Assembly (NCBI RefSeq): GCF_003576645.1
Contig: NC_044916.1
Location: 20,746,095-20,810,094 of the forward strand
Reading direction: 5' to 3'
Length of the DNA: 64,000 nt
Source of the DNA: Ipomoea triloba
Taxonomy: Eukaryota > Streptophyta > Magnoliopsida > Solanales > Convolvulaceae
Every line of letters starts with the position of its first letter. The first letter of the stretch is position 1. The translations under genes were made by a program, and so were the position numbers. Below the pieces are notes generated by a model. It was not told the origin of the DNA. It was given only the letters and a program-made list of their open reading frames with translations, and did no database searches. This document shows, in pieces, positions 45,312-57,378 of this stretch.

Positions 45312-47592
45312 TCAATCAGATTCTGAGGACTCATCCTCCTGGCTGTTTGCAGTGGAATCAGCTTCAGGTGCAGTGGTTGGATTAGTGGGTGTTTCAGCGA
45401 CAGTAGCAGTCATCTCTTGGTCTCTCAATCTCAATTGTTCACGTAACTGCATCTCAATTGTTCTCTTTTCAACAAGTATCTGTATGATCGTGTTAAGATC
45501 TCTGATGCTTTTATCAAGGTGTTGGGCTGTGAGTTTGTTGGTAAACGGTGCATTAAGGTTCAGAGCTGGGGCTGAGCTACTTGCATGTTCTGGGAAGATG
45601 TCAAGCACATGAGTTCCTTGTTTGAGTCTGGCATCAATTGTTCTAACTCGTGGGGCTTCCATAGGCTCATTTGGCTCAGGTTTGAATCCTTGTGAACGCA
45701 GTACACCGTAGATTGTGCAGGGGAAATGTAGTTTCACTTTGCTTTCCTTTGACTCTAGTTTCCTGAAAGAGGCCACATGTTTGAAGATTATATCGCGTAA
45801 ATCAATAGGAATACCTCTTCCGATTTTGTAGATCAAGGTGGCCATAAGTAAGTTTAATCATGCTCTGTGTTCATTCGGCATCCAATTTGTCATGGCTATT
45901 TTGTGTAGGATTGCATACTTTGTTGTCAAGGATTTTGCAGGTAACATGTTGATTTCTGCAGGCCAATAGCTGTATGTTCCCCCTGTAATGACCTTTGTGA
46001 TGGTGTTTGCTCCAATGACCGGGTCCTCAATATCACTTGCATCAATATCCAGATACATGTTGATGGTGCGAGTATCAAAACTGTACTCATTTCCTCTTAG
46101 CCAAACTCGTCCATATTGTAGTGATCCAGCCTCCTTGATGCTCTTCATTAGGTTGGCATAGAATTCCTTTATGGCTATAGGTGGGTAGCTCCTTTGGGTT
46201 GTGACAGACTTGACAAGATTCAGCTTTTCGAATACTGGCATGAGTTGACACTCAGACTTGAACTTTTCAACATCAAGATACCTTTCGCTCAAGATTTTCC
46301 TTTTGTTTGTGGAGTCCCATCTTGCTGCATACTCATCAGATATGAATTGAGGGGTGATTATTTCAAGGGGTGTTACAGCAGAGACATCCGGCTGGCTTTC
46401 AGGTTGTTGAGTTGGAGTGGTGTTCTTCTTTCTCTTCTTACTTGCAGTGGTTTTCAGGGGGACAGGTTGTTCTGCAATTGGCAGTTTTCTCTTTGTTTTT
46501 CGAGCTGGTGAGGGGGTTTCCTTTTCCTGTTGAGCTGTGGATGATCTGGTTTTTCGCCTTGTGGCAGGGGCAGGAAAGACTTGAATTTTTGCCACAGGAT
46601 TTTTGTCAGCTAGGTCTTCTTGGATCTTCTTCTTTCCTTTAGCCTTTTCTTGGTTCTTCTTCACTCGTGACAAAGGCAGATTGTCTTCTTCATCAGTCGG
46701 TTCTGTAACTTGTATTTCTGGAGGATTTCCTGTTTCAAACTCAAAATCTAACGGAGAATCATCAATGGGGTTGGCAGGTGTTATTTCTGGATTTGGTTCA
46801 GATAGAGGTTCAGACCTAGTTTCGTCAGTATGTGAGTTTTCTGACTGGATGGGAAGAAGAGTTTCAGAATTTTGATGTTCAGGGTTATCTGTGTGTGTGG
46901 TTTGTGATGATGGTAGAGATAGAATTTGATCTTGTGAGGGTTTTGGATTCTGAGGGATGTTCAAGGGAATAGACAGTCTATTTGTGAGAGAAGTTGATCT
47001 TCGGTGTTCATCCATGATGTTAAACAGATTGAGTTTGGAGAATAGTGAAGCAGGAGGTTCAAGTTGATGGGGACCATATACTACGGCAGACTCTGGGACG
47101 ACATTATCAGGCACAGGTGGATTTTTATCAAAAACAGACAGTTTATCAGGTTCATCATCTATTGGTTCTTGTTTTACAGAGACTAGAGGCAAAGGTTTTT
47201 CTACAGTGACATTTTCTGGGTTAGTTTCATCCTTAGTATCCGATAGAACAATTATATCCTGAAAAAATGTTAAAGACAGAAACTATGCTGTTCATGTATA
47301 TTCATTTGTCGAATAAAACAGATAAAGAAGAAGGATGTTTCAGAATAAACCTCAAGATCCTTGGCCTTTGTTGTTTCTCCTTTCTCGAATGCAAGTGGTT
47401 TGAGAAATCCTTTCAAGTAGTCTAGTTGCTCTGCCCTCGAGTACCACGACTAGATTGGTTCTCCTCCCGGAGGCTTTATCTTGTTGTTGATTATCATGAC
47501 CATCTCTCGGGATGCTTGATGTTGAATTTCAGAGGGATATTTGTTTGTGAGTCTGGAGAAATCAAAGTATTGGGTTTCATCTTGATCCATTG
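45312..47592 (-). pseudogene. Sirevirus extra ORF (plant-transposon-protein type), spliced, with nonsense codons
   Basis: On the minus strand it starts MDQDETQYFDFSRLTNKYPS (ATG at 47592). It reaches a TAG after PPGGEPI and continues to about 47353. A likely intron (gtttattctg to ttttttcag, about 47263-47352) leads to the main part: an acidic, Pro/Ser/Lys-rich region (about 47262-46400), then a folded-looking part with YPPIAIKEFYANLMKSIKEA, YGRVWLRGNEYSFDTRTINM and MATLIYKIGRGIPIDLRDII. A TGA near 45855 splits it. The C-terminal QLREQLRLRDQE region looks coiled. The middle part resembles the putative plant transposon protein domain seen downstream of pol in Sireviruses. Its role is unknown. 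Confidence 0.65.
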
Positions 47593-47959
47593 TAGAGCTT
47601 TGCTTCAATGTTCCTGGTTTCGTGTGAGGTTTGTGAGAGGGTTTGCAGCTTTGAGAGATTTGCAAGATCTTTTATTTCCCCTTAACGCAACTGGATTTTC
47701 AAAGGTCGAAGGACTCCATGATGACCTGCTTTTTCGGGTCACGTGATGAGGCATGAGGAGAGTGGGAGTCGTGCAGATTTGACAGTTGTCATTTCCGAAA
47801 TTAATGCTATAGCCGTTTGGTCAGACGTGTGCACTGTTCTTCAGGGATTATATGCTTATCAAGACAGATATTAGTATAGTGCGTAGTAAAAGAAAATATA
47901 ACTAAAAAATTAAAAGAAATAACCTAAGATGAGGACGAAAGGGTGTCCCACTTACTACA

Positions 47960-49237
47960 CTAGTTCGGCGGACCATTACACAAACCAAGTTTTGATTTTA
48001 GGATGTTGAATCTGATTGGATCCAGTGCCTTTGTAAATATGTCTCCCAGTTGTTTGTCTGTTGGTATGTAGTGCAACTTAATGTCACCACTTTCCACAAG
48101 ATCCCTGATGAAGTGATGTTTGATATCTATATGCTTAGTGCGGGAATGCTGGACTGGATTTTTTGCAATATTAATAGCGCTGGTGTTGTCACAGTGAAGA
48201 TCAGCACTACTGAACTTTAGTCCATAATCGTTCAGCATCTGTTTCATCCATATGAGTAGAGTGCAGCAACTCCCAGCAGCTATGTATTCTGCTTCTGCAG
48301 TAGACAATGAGATGGAGTTTTGTTTCTTACTGAACCATGAGCCAAGGTTTTTGCCTAAGAAAAAACACCCTCCTGATGTACTTTTTCTGTCCTCCAGATT
48401 TCCTGCCTAGTCAGCATCACTGTATCCAAGTAGTTCAGTCCCTGAGTCACGCGAATACCATAGTCCATAATTTACAGTCCCCTTAACATATTTGATGATT
48501 CTTTTGACTGCATTTAAATGTGCTTCCCTTGGGTTTGCTTGAAAGCGTGCACACAAACCTACACTGAACATTATATCTGGTCTGCTTGCTGTTAGGTACA
48601 GTAGACTACCAATCATACTTCTATAGAGTTTCCCTTCAACAGGTTTTGAGTCGGAGTCTTTTGATAGTTTTACAGTGGTGGAAAGAGGTGTTTTAGCCTC
48701 CTTAGCAGAGTCAAGACCAAACCTTCTGACCAAGTTTTGGGCATATTTGGTCTGCGACAAAAACAGCCCTGTTTCCATCTGTTTTACCTGTAGACCCAAA
48801 AAGTATGTTAATTCCCCTATCATGCTCATCTCAAACTCCTTTTCCATGACTTGAATAAACTCCTTAACATTTGCAGGGGATGTTGAGCCGAAAACAATAT
48901 CGTCTACATAAACCTAGGCCACAGTTATGTGACCAGTGGTCTTTTTGACAAACAGTGTTTTGTCTGCTCCACCGCGGATGTACCCATTTTTCAGAAGATA
49001 TTGTGTGAGCCGTTCATACCATGCTCTTGGGGCCTGTTTCAGACCATAAAGGGTCTTTTTCAGTTTATAGACGTAATCAGGATAATGTGGATCCTCAAAT
49101 CCTTTTGGTTGAGCTACGAAGATTTCCTCATTGAGAAGTCCATTCAAAAAAGCAGTTTTTACGTCCATCTGGTTCAGTTGAAAGTTCAAGATGCAGGAGA
49201 CGGCCAGCAGTAATCTTACAGACTCAAGTCTAGCCAC
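47960..49237 (-). pseudogene. Sirevirus reverse transcriptase and RNase H, broken by stops
   Basis: Visible on the minus strand: [56 protein letters not shown], then a stop, YVDDIVFGST, FLGLQVKQMETGLFLSQTKY, a second stop after LLGYSDAD, and RNase H with STAEAEYIAAGSCCTLLIW, HCDNTSAINIAKNP and FTKALDPIRFNILKSKLGL. The catalytic YVDD is kept, but at least two nonsense codons interrupt the chain. Confidence 0.88.
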
Positions 49238-49449
49238 GGGTGCAAAAGTTTCTTCGCAAAAGTTTCTTCATAGTCAATCCCTTCAATTTGTGAGTAACCT
49301 TGTGCCACTAGTCTGGCCTTATTTCTGGCCACATTTCCCTATTCATCGGTTTTATTTCGAAAAATCCACTTTGTGCCGACTACATTTGCGTCTAAAGGGC
49401 ATGGCACAAGATCCCATACCTCATTTCTCTCAAATTGAGCAAGTTCATC

Positions 49450-51036
49450 CTACATAGCCCTTATCCAGTCTTCGTCTTGGAGTGCTTCTTTGTAATTCTT
49501 GGGTTCAAATTTTCCAACCTTTTCTCTGTCATTTAAGATATAGCATCTGCTGCCAAAAATGCGAAAGTACTTCAAATTTGGTTTCCTTCCTCGCCACAGC
49601 TCATATGGTGTATGCGACATCCCAGGTCTAAGATACACTCTGTTGATTATATGACATGCAGTATGAACTGCCTCTGCCCAAAAGAACTGAGGAAGGTCTT
49701 TGCTGTTTATTAGGACTCGGGCCATTTCTTGGATGGTTCTGTTCTTTCGCTCAACTACTTCATTTTGCTGGGGAGTTTTCGGGGCTGAGAATTCATGACT
49801 GATTCCATTTTCGGAGCAGAAGTTCGATAAGTACTGATTTTCGAATTCCCTACCATGGTCCGACCTAATCCTCACAATTTTACCAATATGCAATCCCTTT
49901 TCTTTTTGCAGCTTCAAGCACAGTTTCTCAAATTGTTCAAAGGTTTCTGACTTGTTTCTGAGGAACATTACCCAGCAAAAACGAGAGTAATCATCAACAC
50001 AGACAAAAATATACCTTTTACCTCCCAAACTTTCCACCTGTGTTGGTCCGATTAGGTCCATATGCAGAAGATCCAAATATGAAGAGGTTCCTATATGGTT
50101 GAAATGTTTTTGTGGGGTTCTGGTTTGCTTTCCTAGCTGACAAGGGCCACATACACCAGTTTCCTTAACTTTGAACTTTGGTACACCCCTTACACATTCA
50201 TGACTTATGAGATGGTTCATATCTTGATAATTCATGTGCCTAAGTCTTTGATGCCAAAGATCTGTATTACTAGTGGTAGTGCTGCAACACAAAAGATTGG
50301 AAGACAGAATATAGCAATTGTCAGAGGATCTTATACCTTCCATAATAACTTTGTTCTGTTTGTCCTTAACAATGCATCGATCTTTCGTGAACCCTACATT
50401 CAACTTTTGGTCACACAACTGGCTGATGCTGATCAGATTTGCTTTAAGACCCTGTACCAGTAGTACCTTTGATAGTGAGGGTAGTCTAGCTACATTGAGG
50501 ATCCCAATACCCATGATGTCACCCTTAATTCCATCACCAAAGGTTACTTGTCCAGTATATGGAATCACATTCTTGAGAAATTTTTTACTGCCGGTCATAT
50601 GTCTAGAACAGCCACTGTCGAAATACCATTTTCCCTGCTCTTTTCTAAAAAACATAGAATAACAAACTAGATCAGATTTTCTTACCCAAACTTGACGACT
50701 GACTGGGGTGATCCATTTCTTCTGAAATTTGTCAGTTCTCTGGTCACTGTAGAATCTGTAACATTCCGGTCTTGTGTGTCCTTTCTTGCAGCAGTAATGA
50801 CATGTTGGATTATATTTCCTCAAGATCTTCTGGTAGGTTTCAACATTTGTCCAAGTGCTAGTACCTGCAGGGACAAACTTAGTAGTAAAAGAATTTTGAG
50901 AGTTTCGAGTGTACCCCAGACCATTTCGAATGTTGGGTGCTCTTCCAGAGTCAAGGATTTGATTGAGAGTTGATGTTGTGTTCATCATTTGGATTTGTTT
51001 CTTGTAGGCTTCTAATTCTACTGAGAGCTTCATCAC
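49450..51036 (-). pseudogene. Sirevirus second zinc knuckle, protease and integrase
   Basis: A 528-codon open segment: a zinc knuckle CHYCCKKGHTRPEC, the protease WYFDSGCSRHMTG, the integrase zinc finger (LWHQRLRHMNYQDMNHLI..CGPCQLGKQ), and the core with MDLIGP, RSDHGREFEN and a VVERKNR glutamate. It runs NDREKVGKFEPK and then directly NYKEALQDEDWI, so the linker between integrase and reverse transcriptase has been deleted. Confidence 0.85.
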
Positions 51037-51158
51037 TTTGGAGTTGGACTCTGCTAGTTCAGCATTTGTATCAGCAACTTGTTTTTCAAGGATTCAATGT
51101 TCTTTTCCAGGAACTCATTTTTAGAATTTGTGGTTGTGTGAGTCTTTAAGAGAATATC

Positions 51159-51750
51159 TCATTTCTTGTATAGTTTGATGTAGGATTGTTCAAGTTTTTC
51201 ATAAGGTATTTTATCTACATCTTCATGATCTGAACAATTATCCAAGTGCGAGTGAGATTCAGCCACAACTACAGTAAATGCTACGAAGTTTCCTGATATT
51301 TCTTCATCTTCATCTTGAGCTTCTTCAGAACAATCTTCATCACTCCAGGTTGTTGCCTTCATGGATTTCTTTCTTTTGAGGTAAGTGGCACATTCCACCT
51401 GAATGTGTCCAAAACCTTCACATTCTCTGCACTGAATTCCTTTGTTCTTATTTTTAACTTCCCCTTGCTGCCATTGATTTTGTCAAGTCAAGTTTTGGTT
51501 TTGACCGAACTGATTGATTTGACCAAAGTTCTTCTGTTGATTTGGATTTGATGATTTTCCGACGGTTCGAGATGAGTTAGACGAGGATGGAGCAGCACTG
51601 TTAGGTCTGTTTTGTTGATTCTTGCCTCCTCTGTTTCTTCGATTTATTTGTTTCAGAATCTTGGTGAAATTTCTTGTTATCATTGCCACAGATTCATCAT
51701 CTAATTCTTCGCACTCTTCTTCTGAGTCACATTCTTCTGCAAAAAACGCA
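51159..51750 (-). pseudogene. Sirevirus gag, C-terminal half with first zinc knuckle
   Basis: The minus strand reads SNVAFFAEECDSEEECEE, MITRNFTKILKQINRRNRGG, an Asn/Gln-rich stretch, a stop after NQNLT, then CRECEGFGHVQVEC and the acidic TWSDEDCSEEAQDEDEE. The segment between 51036 and 51159 has further stops. It is separated from the N-terminal half (56590-57266) by the solo-LTR insertion. Confidence 0.8.
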
Positions 51751-53043
51751 ACATTTGATAAGACTTCAAGATACCCTTATTTCAGGCACATTTTAGGGTG
51801 TTTTATCGCATCTATAGCATCCTTACTTGGTAAATTATGTGCGTAAATGCTTGAAAATCACTAACTGATGCACAAAAGCTACTTTTAGCTTAAAAGAAGT
51901 AAAACAGGAGCCCTAGGAGCAAATTGGACCAAAAGTTGAGCTTAAAGAGCAAACCAGGCAAGAGCGGAGCCCCGGAGGACCAAGCTGGAAGGCCACACGC
52001 GTGTGAGCAGGCGTGAAAACTTTCCAGAAGCTTCCCACGCACGCTCACACGCATGTGAGAGGCGTGGAGACGGTGATGCGCGAATTTCAGCTAGGGTTGT
52101 CATTTCGGAGACTATTTAAACCCTTTTGATGAATTTCCAAAAGGAGGAGCCCAGAAATTTAGTTTTCCTTTTCTTAGTTTTTCCTTTGGAGAACTTTCTC
52201 CATTTTTCTTAGCTTTTTAGATAAGATCAATCTCCATTGTAGAAGACAACAAGCTTGGATTGAAGGTCTTCTTCTCTCTAGGTGATCTCTATTTCATTTC
52301 TATAATTTTAGCTATCTTGTTCCTGGATTAAATTAGCTTTTGCTTGCATTTCATATTATGAGTAGCTAATTTAGTCTAGGGATTTGGATTGTGTGATTGA
52401 ATATTGCTTTTGTGATGATCTTATTTCTATATTTTGGATCTATGAGTTTGTGTTGATGGATTATCTATTCTTGTCTTTTGATTGTTGTTTTGATGAGATC
52501 TTGTTTGGATTTGGCCAATCTAGATGAGAGATTGAGCTCTTGACTCTTTCATGTCTTTGATTAGAGTTAGGATTTGAAGCTTGACACAATCAAAGTTCCT
52601 ATGGACTTCTTAAGAATAGTAGGATAGTGTGTAGCTTAAGTGTTTGATAAAATTCCTCTTAGAACTTTGGATGCTTGAAGGCACTCCTAAGTCAAAGAAG
52701 CCTTAGTACACAAAGGTGGAAAAGGACTAAGACAACACACTCTTGAATAGACAATATCCTAGCAATCCTAATCCATGACCTTAGACACTCCACTATGCAA
52801 TATTCATGAACACTACTTTACATATTCACAAAATCACTTTTACTTTACTACTCTCTTGCACTCAAACCAACCAAATGAACTACTCTCACTCACAAATCCA
52901 CCCTTCACCACACTCGAATCCTATGCATGATCCAATCAAGTAAACTCTCGAACGTTTGACACACCTTGTAACACCCCAATTTTTCACATCTTGGATTTAT
53001 TACAAAATCCTTAAAATATAATACGTTGCGGAAGCGTCTAACC

Positions 53044-53734
53044 AGCAGAAAACTGGGTGTTACCGCCACGCTTAGGTATCTCTCCTATACCCAAACGCAC
53101 AGGCTAAACTTACAACATCAGAATACATCCAAAGTCCAACTTAATACAAGTGAACATAATTATTCCAAGGTGTCTATTCTAGGATCTCAACCTCAACCTC
53201 CATCCTATTCAGAGCTCATCGGCTACCTGAGCATACCCACGCTAGACTTCATCTAATAAGGTACACAATGAAGTGTAGTTAGCGCGACGGCTAAGTAAGG
53301 ATATCCATGGTCACTTGAAAATAAACAAAGGTTTTCAAGAATAATTCTCAATAATAACAAGGCGAGATAACATTACCCATCAATCGCANAGCAGAAAACT
53401 GGGTGTTACCGCCACGCTTAGGTATCTCTCCTATACCCAAACGCACAGGCTAAACTTACAACATCAGAATACATCCAAAGTCCAACTTAATACAAGTGGA
53501 CATAATTATTCCAAGGTGTCTATTCTAGGATCTCAACCTCAACCTCCATCCTATTCAGAGCTCATCGGCTACCTGAGCATACCCACGCTAGACTTCATCT
53601 AATAAGGTACACAATGAAGTGTAGTTAGCGCGACGGCTAAGTAAGGATATCCATGGTCACTTGAAAATAAACAAAGGTTTTCAAGAATAATTCTCAATAA
53701 TAACAAGGCGAGATAACATTACCCATCAATCGCA
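53044..53734. other. Single-N joint with 345-bp duplicated flank (probable assembly artefact)
   Basis: The N is at 53389. Bases 53044-53388 recur at 53390-53734 with one visible mismatch (gaacata versus ggacata). The same pattern occurs at the N at 9009. Confidence 0.85.
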
Positions 53735-53919
53735 ACCGACCTGCAAACATTCTAACAACAAGCAGTTTCACTTATTCTCAGTAATTCAAACATATAACAC
53801 ATTCATTAATTCACCCGTGGGGTACACAACTCCCACCTCTAATGTTAGGACATCTTACGGTTAGCTCTCACACCTTGCCCGTGAAGTACACAACTCCCAA
53901 CTTAAATTCACCCGTGGGG

Positions 53920-54600
53920 AACACATCACCCACCTTTAATTCGTACATGGGGAACACATCACCCATCTTTAAGTAACACGTGGGGAACACATCACCCACC
54001 TTTGATTCGTACATGGGGAACACATCACCCATCTTTAAGTAACACGTGGGGAACACATCACCCACCTTTGATTCGTACATGGGGAACACATCACCCATCT
54101 TTAAGTAACACGTGGGGAACACATCACCCACCTTTGATTCGTACATGGGGAACACATCACCCATCTTTAAGTAACACGTGGGGAACACATCACCCACCTT
54201 TGATTCGTACATGGGGAACACATCACCCATCTTTAAGTAACACGTGGGGAACACATCACCCACCTTTGATTCGTACATGGGGAACACATCACCCATCTTT
54301 AAGTAACACGTGGGGAACACATCACCCACCTTTGATTCGTACATGGGGAACACATCACCCATTTTTAAGTAACACGTGGGGAACACATCACCCACCTTGA
54401 TTCGTACATGGGGAACACATCACCCATTTTTAAGTAACACGTGGGGAACACATCACCCACCTTTGATTCGTACATGGGGAACACATCACCCATCTTTAAG
54501 TAACACGTGGGGAACACATCACCCATCTTTGATTCGTACATGGGGAACACATCTCCCATCTTTAAGTAACCCGTGGGGAACACATCACCCACCTTTAAGT
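53920..54600. repeat. 66-bp minisatellite (two 33-bp half-units)
   Basis: About ten units alternate two 33-bp halves, one around aacacgtggggaacacatca and one around cgtacatggggaacacatca. Each ends cccaYctttRa. The first half contains a G-box-like CACGTGG. The 66-bp length preserves frame, so long repetitive ORFs on both strands are artefacts. Confidence 0.93.
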
Positions 54601-56589
54601 CACACGACTCCATAGCCAAAACTCACTCAAGTATATTTTCCCAACCCGCATACTTAGGTTAGTATTAGTCACATCACAGAAATCCAAGCATAGGAGTCAT
54701 AATAATTTTCAAGTACAAATACTCTTCCAAATTAGTAGGATACCAAAATAATAATTTAATTTCCAAAAATATTCACCCGGATGCCCGTAGGCTTTCAAAA
54801 TGTCACAACACTCAAGGTTAAAAACATCGGGGAAAAACCGGGTCGAAAACAAGTCGAAACGAGTCCGCGTCGCGCGGACTCGCGACTGGCCGCATCAGCG
54901 GACGCACGTCCGGACCGCGTCCGCTGGTTCGGCAGGCTGTGCCGAAGGCTGGGCGCCTACGGACGCGCGCGTCCGTGCCGCGTCCGGCCCTCTGCTGGGA
55001 GATTTCTGCTGGCGACACCCGAAAGATCGGGCCGTTAAAAATAGTTCCCGAACTCTTTTTCACTTGAAGTTTTTATGGTAGAACCCTAACTCATAGTACT
55101 TGATGTCCATAAAAAGTTTTGGTCATATAGGTCCACGAATTAACACAGAAAATTACCTTTTTGCCCTTGGTCCGAAATATTCTTCTCACTGGACCAGTTT
55201 TGGAGAAATGAGCAAAAACCATACTTACACTACTCCGATCATTATGAAATTTTATATGTAGGTTCTAAACGTGTTGATCTACATGTCTACAAAATTTGGA
55301 GTCAAAATGCCTTACCAATTTTTCCCAATAATTTTCGAAAGTCACTGCTGGAAACTAGTTTGGTTTTTACTCAATAATTTCACAAGTATAAATTTATATG
55401 GGCATGAATACAACCTATACATGCATAAAATAGCTGTAACATGTATATTAGAATTTACCAAAAATCAAAGTAAGGATTTTGAAGCCAATTTATAGATCCA
55501 TAACATAACACATAATTATCACGTAAAAATTCCTAACCGTGTAATTTCCTAGCAATTGTTTATATTCAAGTGATTGAGCCAACTTAAGGGATTCCTTACC
55601 TTTGTAGAAACCTTTAAAAACCGTACTAGTTGATGGTGCCTTCCTTGGATTCCTTCACCAAAGATCCTAATAAAACACCATAATACAATGTTTTCATAAA
55701 TCTTAAGTCTAAGCTTAAGTCTTAGGAGGGATTGAACCGAACAAAACCGAAGTTCTTACCTAGAGTAGAGTTCTTTGGAGTTGAAGAATTGCCTAAGGTG
55801 TTCTTAGATCACAAATAAGGAAGACTAATATTTTTCCTCCTCTTCTTCCTTGTGTTATGCTCGAAAAAGGGGGTGTGTAGGAGAGAGGATGATCATTAAT
55901 TTTTGCTTGAAATGGAAGTAACAAGTGCAATGCCTCCATACCTCATTAATGCTAACATTAAATGATCCAATCTTGACTAAGATTTGGTTGCCACTTGTCA
56001 TCACCCCATGGAGTCCTTAAGAAGATCACAATTAAATTGGCCAGTTTATGGTTAAATCAGATGAATGTTCGGAGGATTATAACTTAATTCGGGAAAATTC
56101 TAATACCAAAATTATCGTAAAAATATTCCCGTCGCAAATCACCAATTTTGGGAATTTTCCGGTAATCCGCCAAATTTAGGTTAAGAGTCCGTAACAATTT
56201 ATCCCTTACAGTCCATTTAAGATTTCTCTTGAGCTAATCAAAAATTCAGGTTTAATCGTATAATACTTAAAAATCCAAATTCTAGAAAATTCGAACTGAA
56301 TCTATATCCTTAAAATTTTCTCGATTCGTGACCGGTACGTAGTTCGCAGCTTATCGATAACCAATCCTAAAAAATTATTTCGAGCACCGAACAGTCTTCT
56401 CTTAAACGTCATAGCTTAAAAAATTTTACATCAATATTCTCGAACCTTAACTTTGTCGAAAAAACCGAGGGGTTACACACCTCCACGTCCCTCCTTCGAG
56501 ACCGACACTCGGGGAGTCACAGACTTTCCGTTTTAACATAAATATCTTTTGACGAATCAACCCCTCACACAATACTCCAACCCTTGTCA

Positions 56590-57266
56590 ACATTCTTACC
56601 CCTTTTTGAGTTACTGTCTTGCGATAGGATATCCATTTCGTATGTCCTTAGATTGCTCATTAATTCCGCAACAGATTTCGTTTCCCAACCTACGCTCTCT
56701 TGAATTGCAGTGACTTTCATCCTGAAGCATACAGGGAGGGATCGAAGAATCTTCCTGGCCAGTTTATCCGAGGAGAATGGTTCCCCCAATACGGCAGCTT
56801 CGTTCTTCAATTCTTGAACCCTAGTATTAAATTCAACAATGGTTTCTTCATCTTTCATCCGTAATTATTCAAATCTGGTGAGGACTTGTTGCATTTTGGT
56901 TTGTTTGACAGAGGAGTCTCCTTCATAAAGTTTTTCAAGAATTTCCCAGGCATCCTTTGCAGAACTGCATCCAGCAATTAACCCGAATTGATCCTCATCA
57001 AGCGATCCAGTAATTGTGTTCAGTGTCTTGTTGTTATTGTCACTATTACTAATTTCTTCGGCGCTCCACTGTTCAACAGGAGCAAGAATTTTTGACTTGT
57101 CTTCTTGAATCCTTTTGGGGTGAGTCCACCCATGAGTGACGGCCTTCCACACATTCACTCCTTGTGCCTGAAGATAGATCTTGGTTCTCGCCTTCCAGTA
57201 GGCATAATTTGTACAAATCAGTTGAGGAGGTCTTGTTTGCCCTTCCATATCTTCTTTAGGACACAC
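56590..57266 (-). pseudogene. Sirevirus gag, N-terminal half
   Basis: The start is probably MEGQTRPPQLICTNYAYWKA (ATG near 57248). It runs WKAVTHGWTHPKRIQEDKSK, then AKDAWEILEKLYEGDSSVKQ, a stop after VLTRFE, and continues LRMKDEETIVEFNTRVQELK and SLPVCFRMKVTAIQESVGWE. This is the UBN2/gag-polypeptide fold of copia elements. It is cut at SKRGKNV by the solo LTR. Confidence 0.85.
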
Positions 57267-57378
57267 AGCAGCTAATCTTGAGAAGAATGGTTAGTAACAA
57301 GGAAAACAGAGAGATTCAAAAGAGATTCAAAGGATCATTATCAAGGGAAAAACCTTGAGGTTGTGCTCTGATACCAAA

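Larger units (their letters stand above)
52967..56477. mobile_element. Solo LTR of about 3.5 kb with TGTAACACCCC terminus, nested in the solo LTR
   Basis: It starts TGTAACACCCCAATTTTTC and ends GAGGGGTTACA, with an exact 5-bp duplication cacct (52962-52966 and 56478-56482). No coding sequence is seen. It contains the 66-bp minisatellite, a GC-rich block (about 54850-55015, many cgtccg/gcgcg) and unique AT-rich DNA. The length includes about 346 bp that is probably an assembly duplication (53389-53734). Long LTRs with this terminus are known from gypsy elements; the family assignment is inference. Confidence 0.7.
51756..56589. mobile_element. Solo LTR (gypsy-like, about 1.3 kb) inside Sirevirus gag
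   Basis: The TG..CA segment starts TGATAAGACTTCAAG and ends CCCTTGTCA. It is flanked by an exact 5-bp duplication, acatt (51751-51755 and 56590-56594). A core-promoter-like ctatttaaaccc lies near 52110. No primer site, purine tract or coding sequence accompanies it, so it is a solo LTR left by LTR-LTR recombination. It is interrupted by the second solo LTR at 52967-56477; without that it measures about 1318 bp. Confidence 0.8.

Noticed and set aside
46194..46875. Plus-strand open frames of 90-105 codons
   Set aside because: Antisense shadows of the Sirevirus extra ORF.
53868..54619. Repetitive open frames (GDVFPTCYLKM, WGTHHPSLSNT)
   Set aside because: They arise from the 66-bp minisatellite and are open on both strands; not a protein gene.
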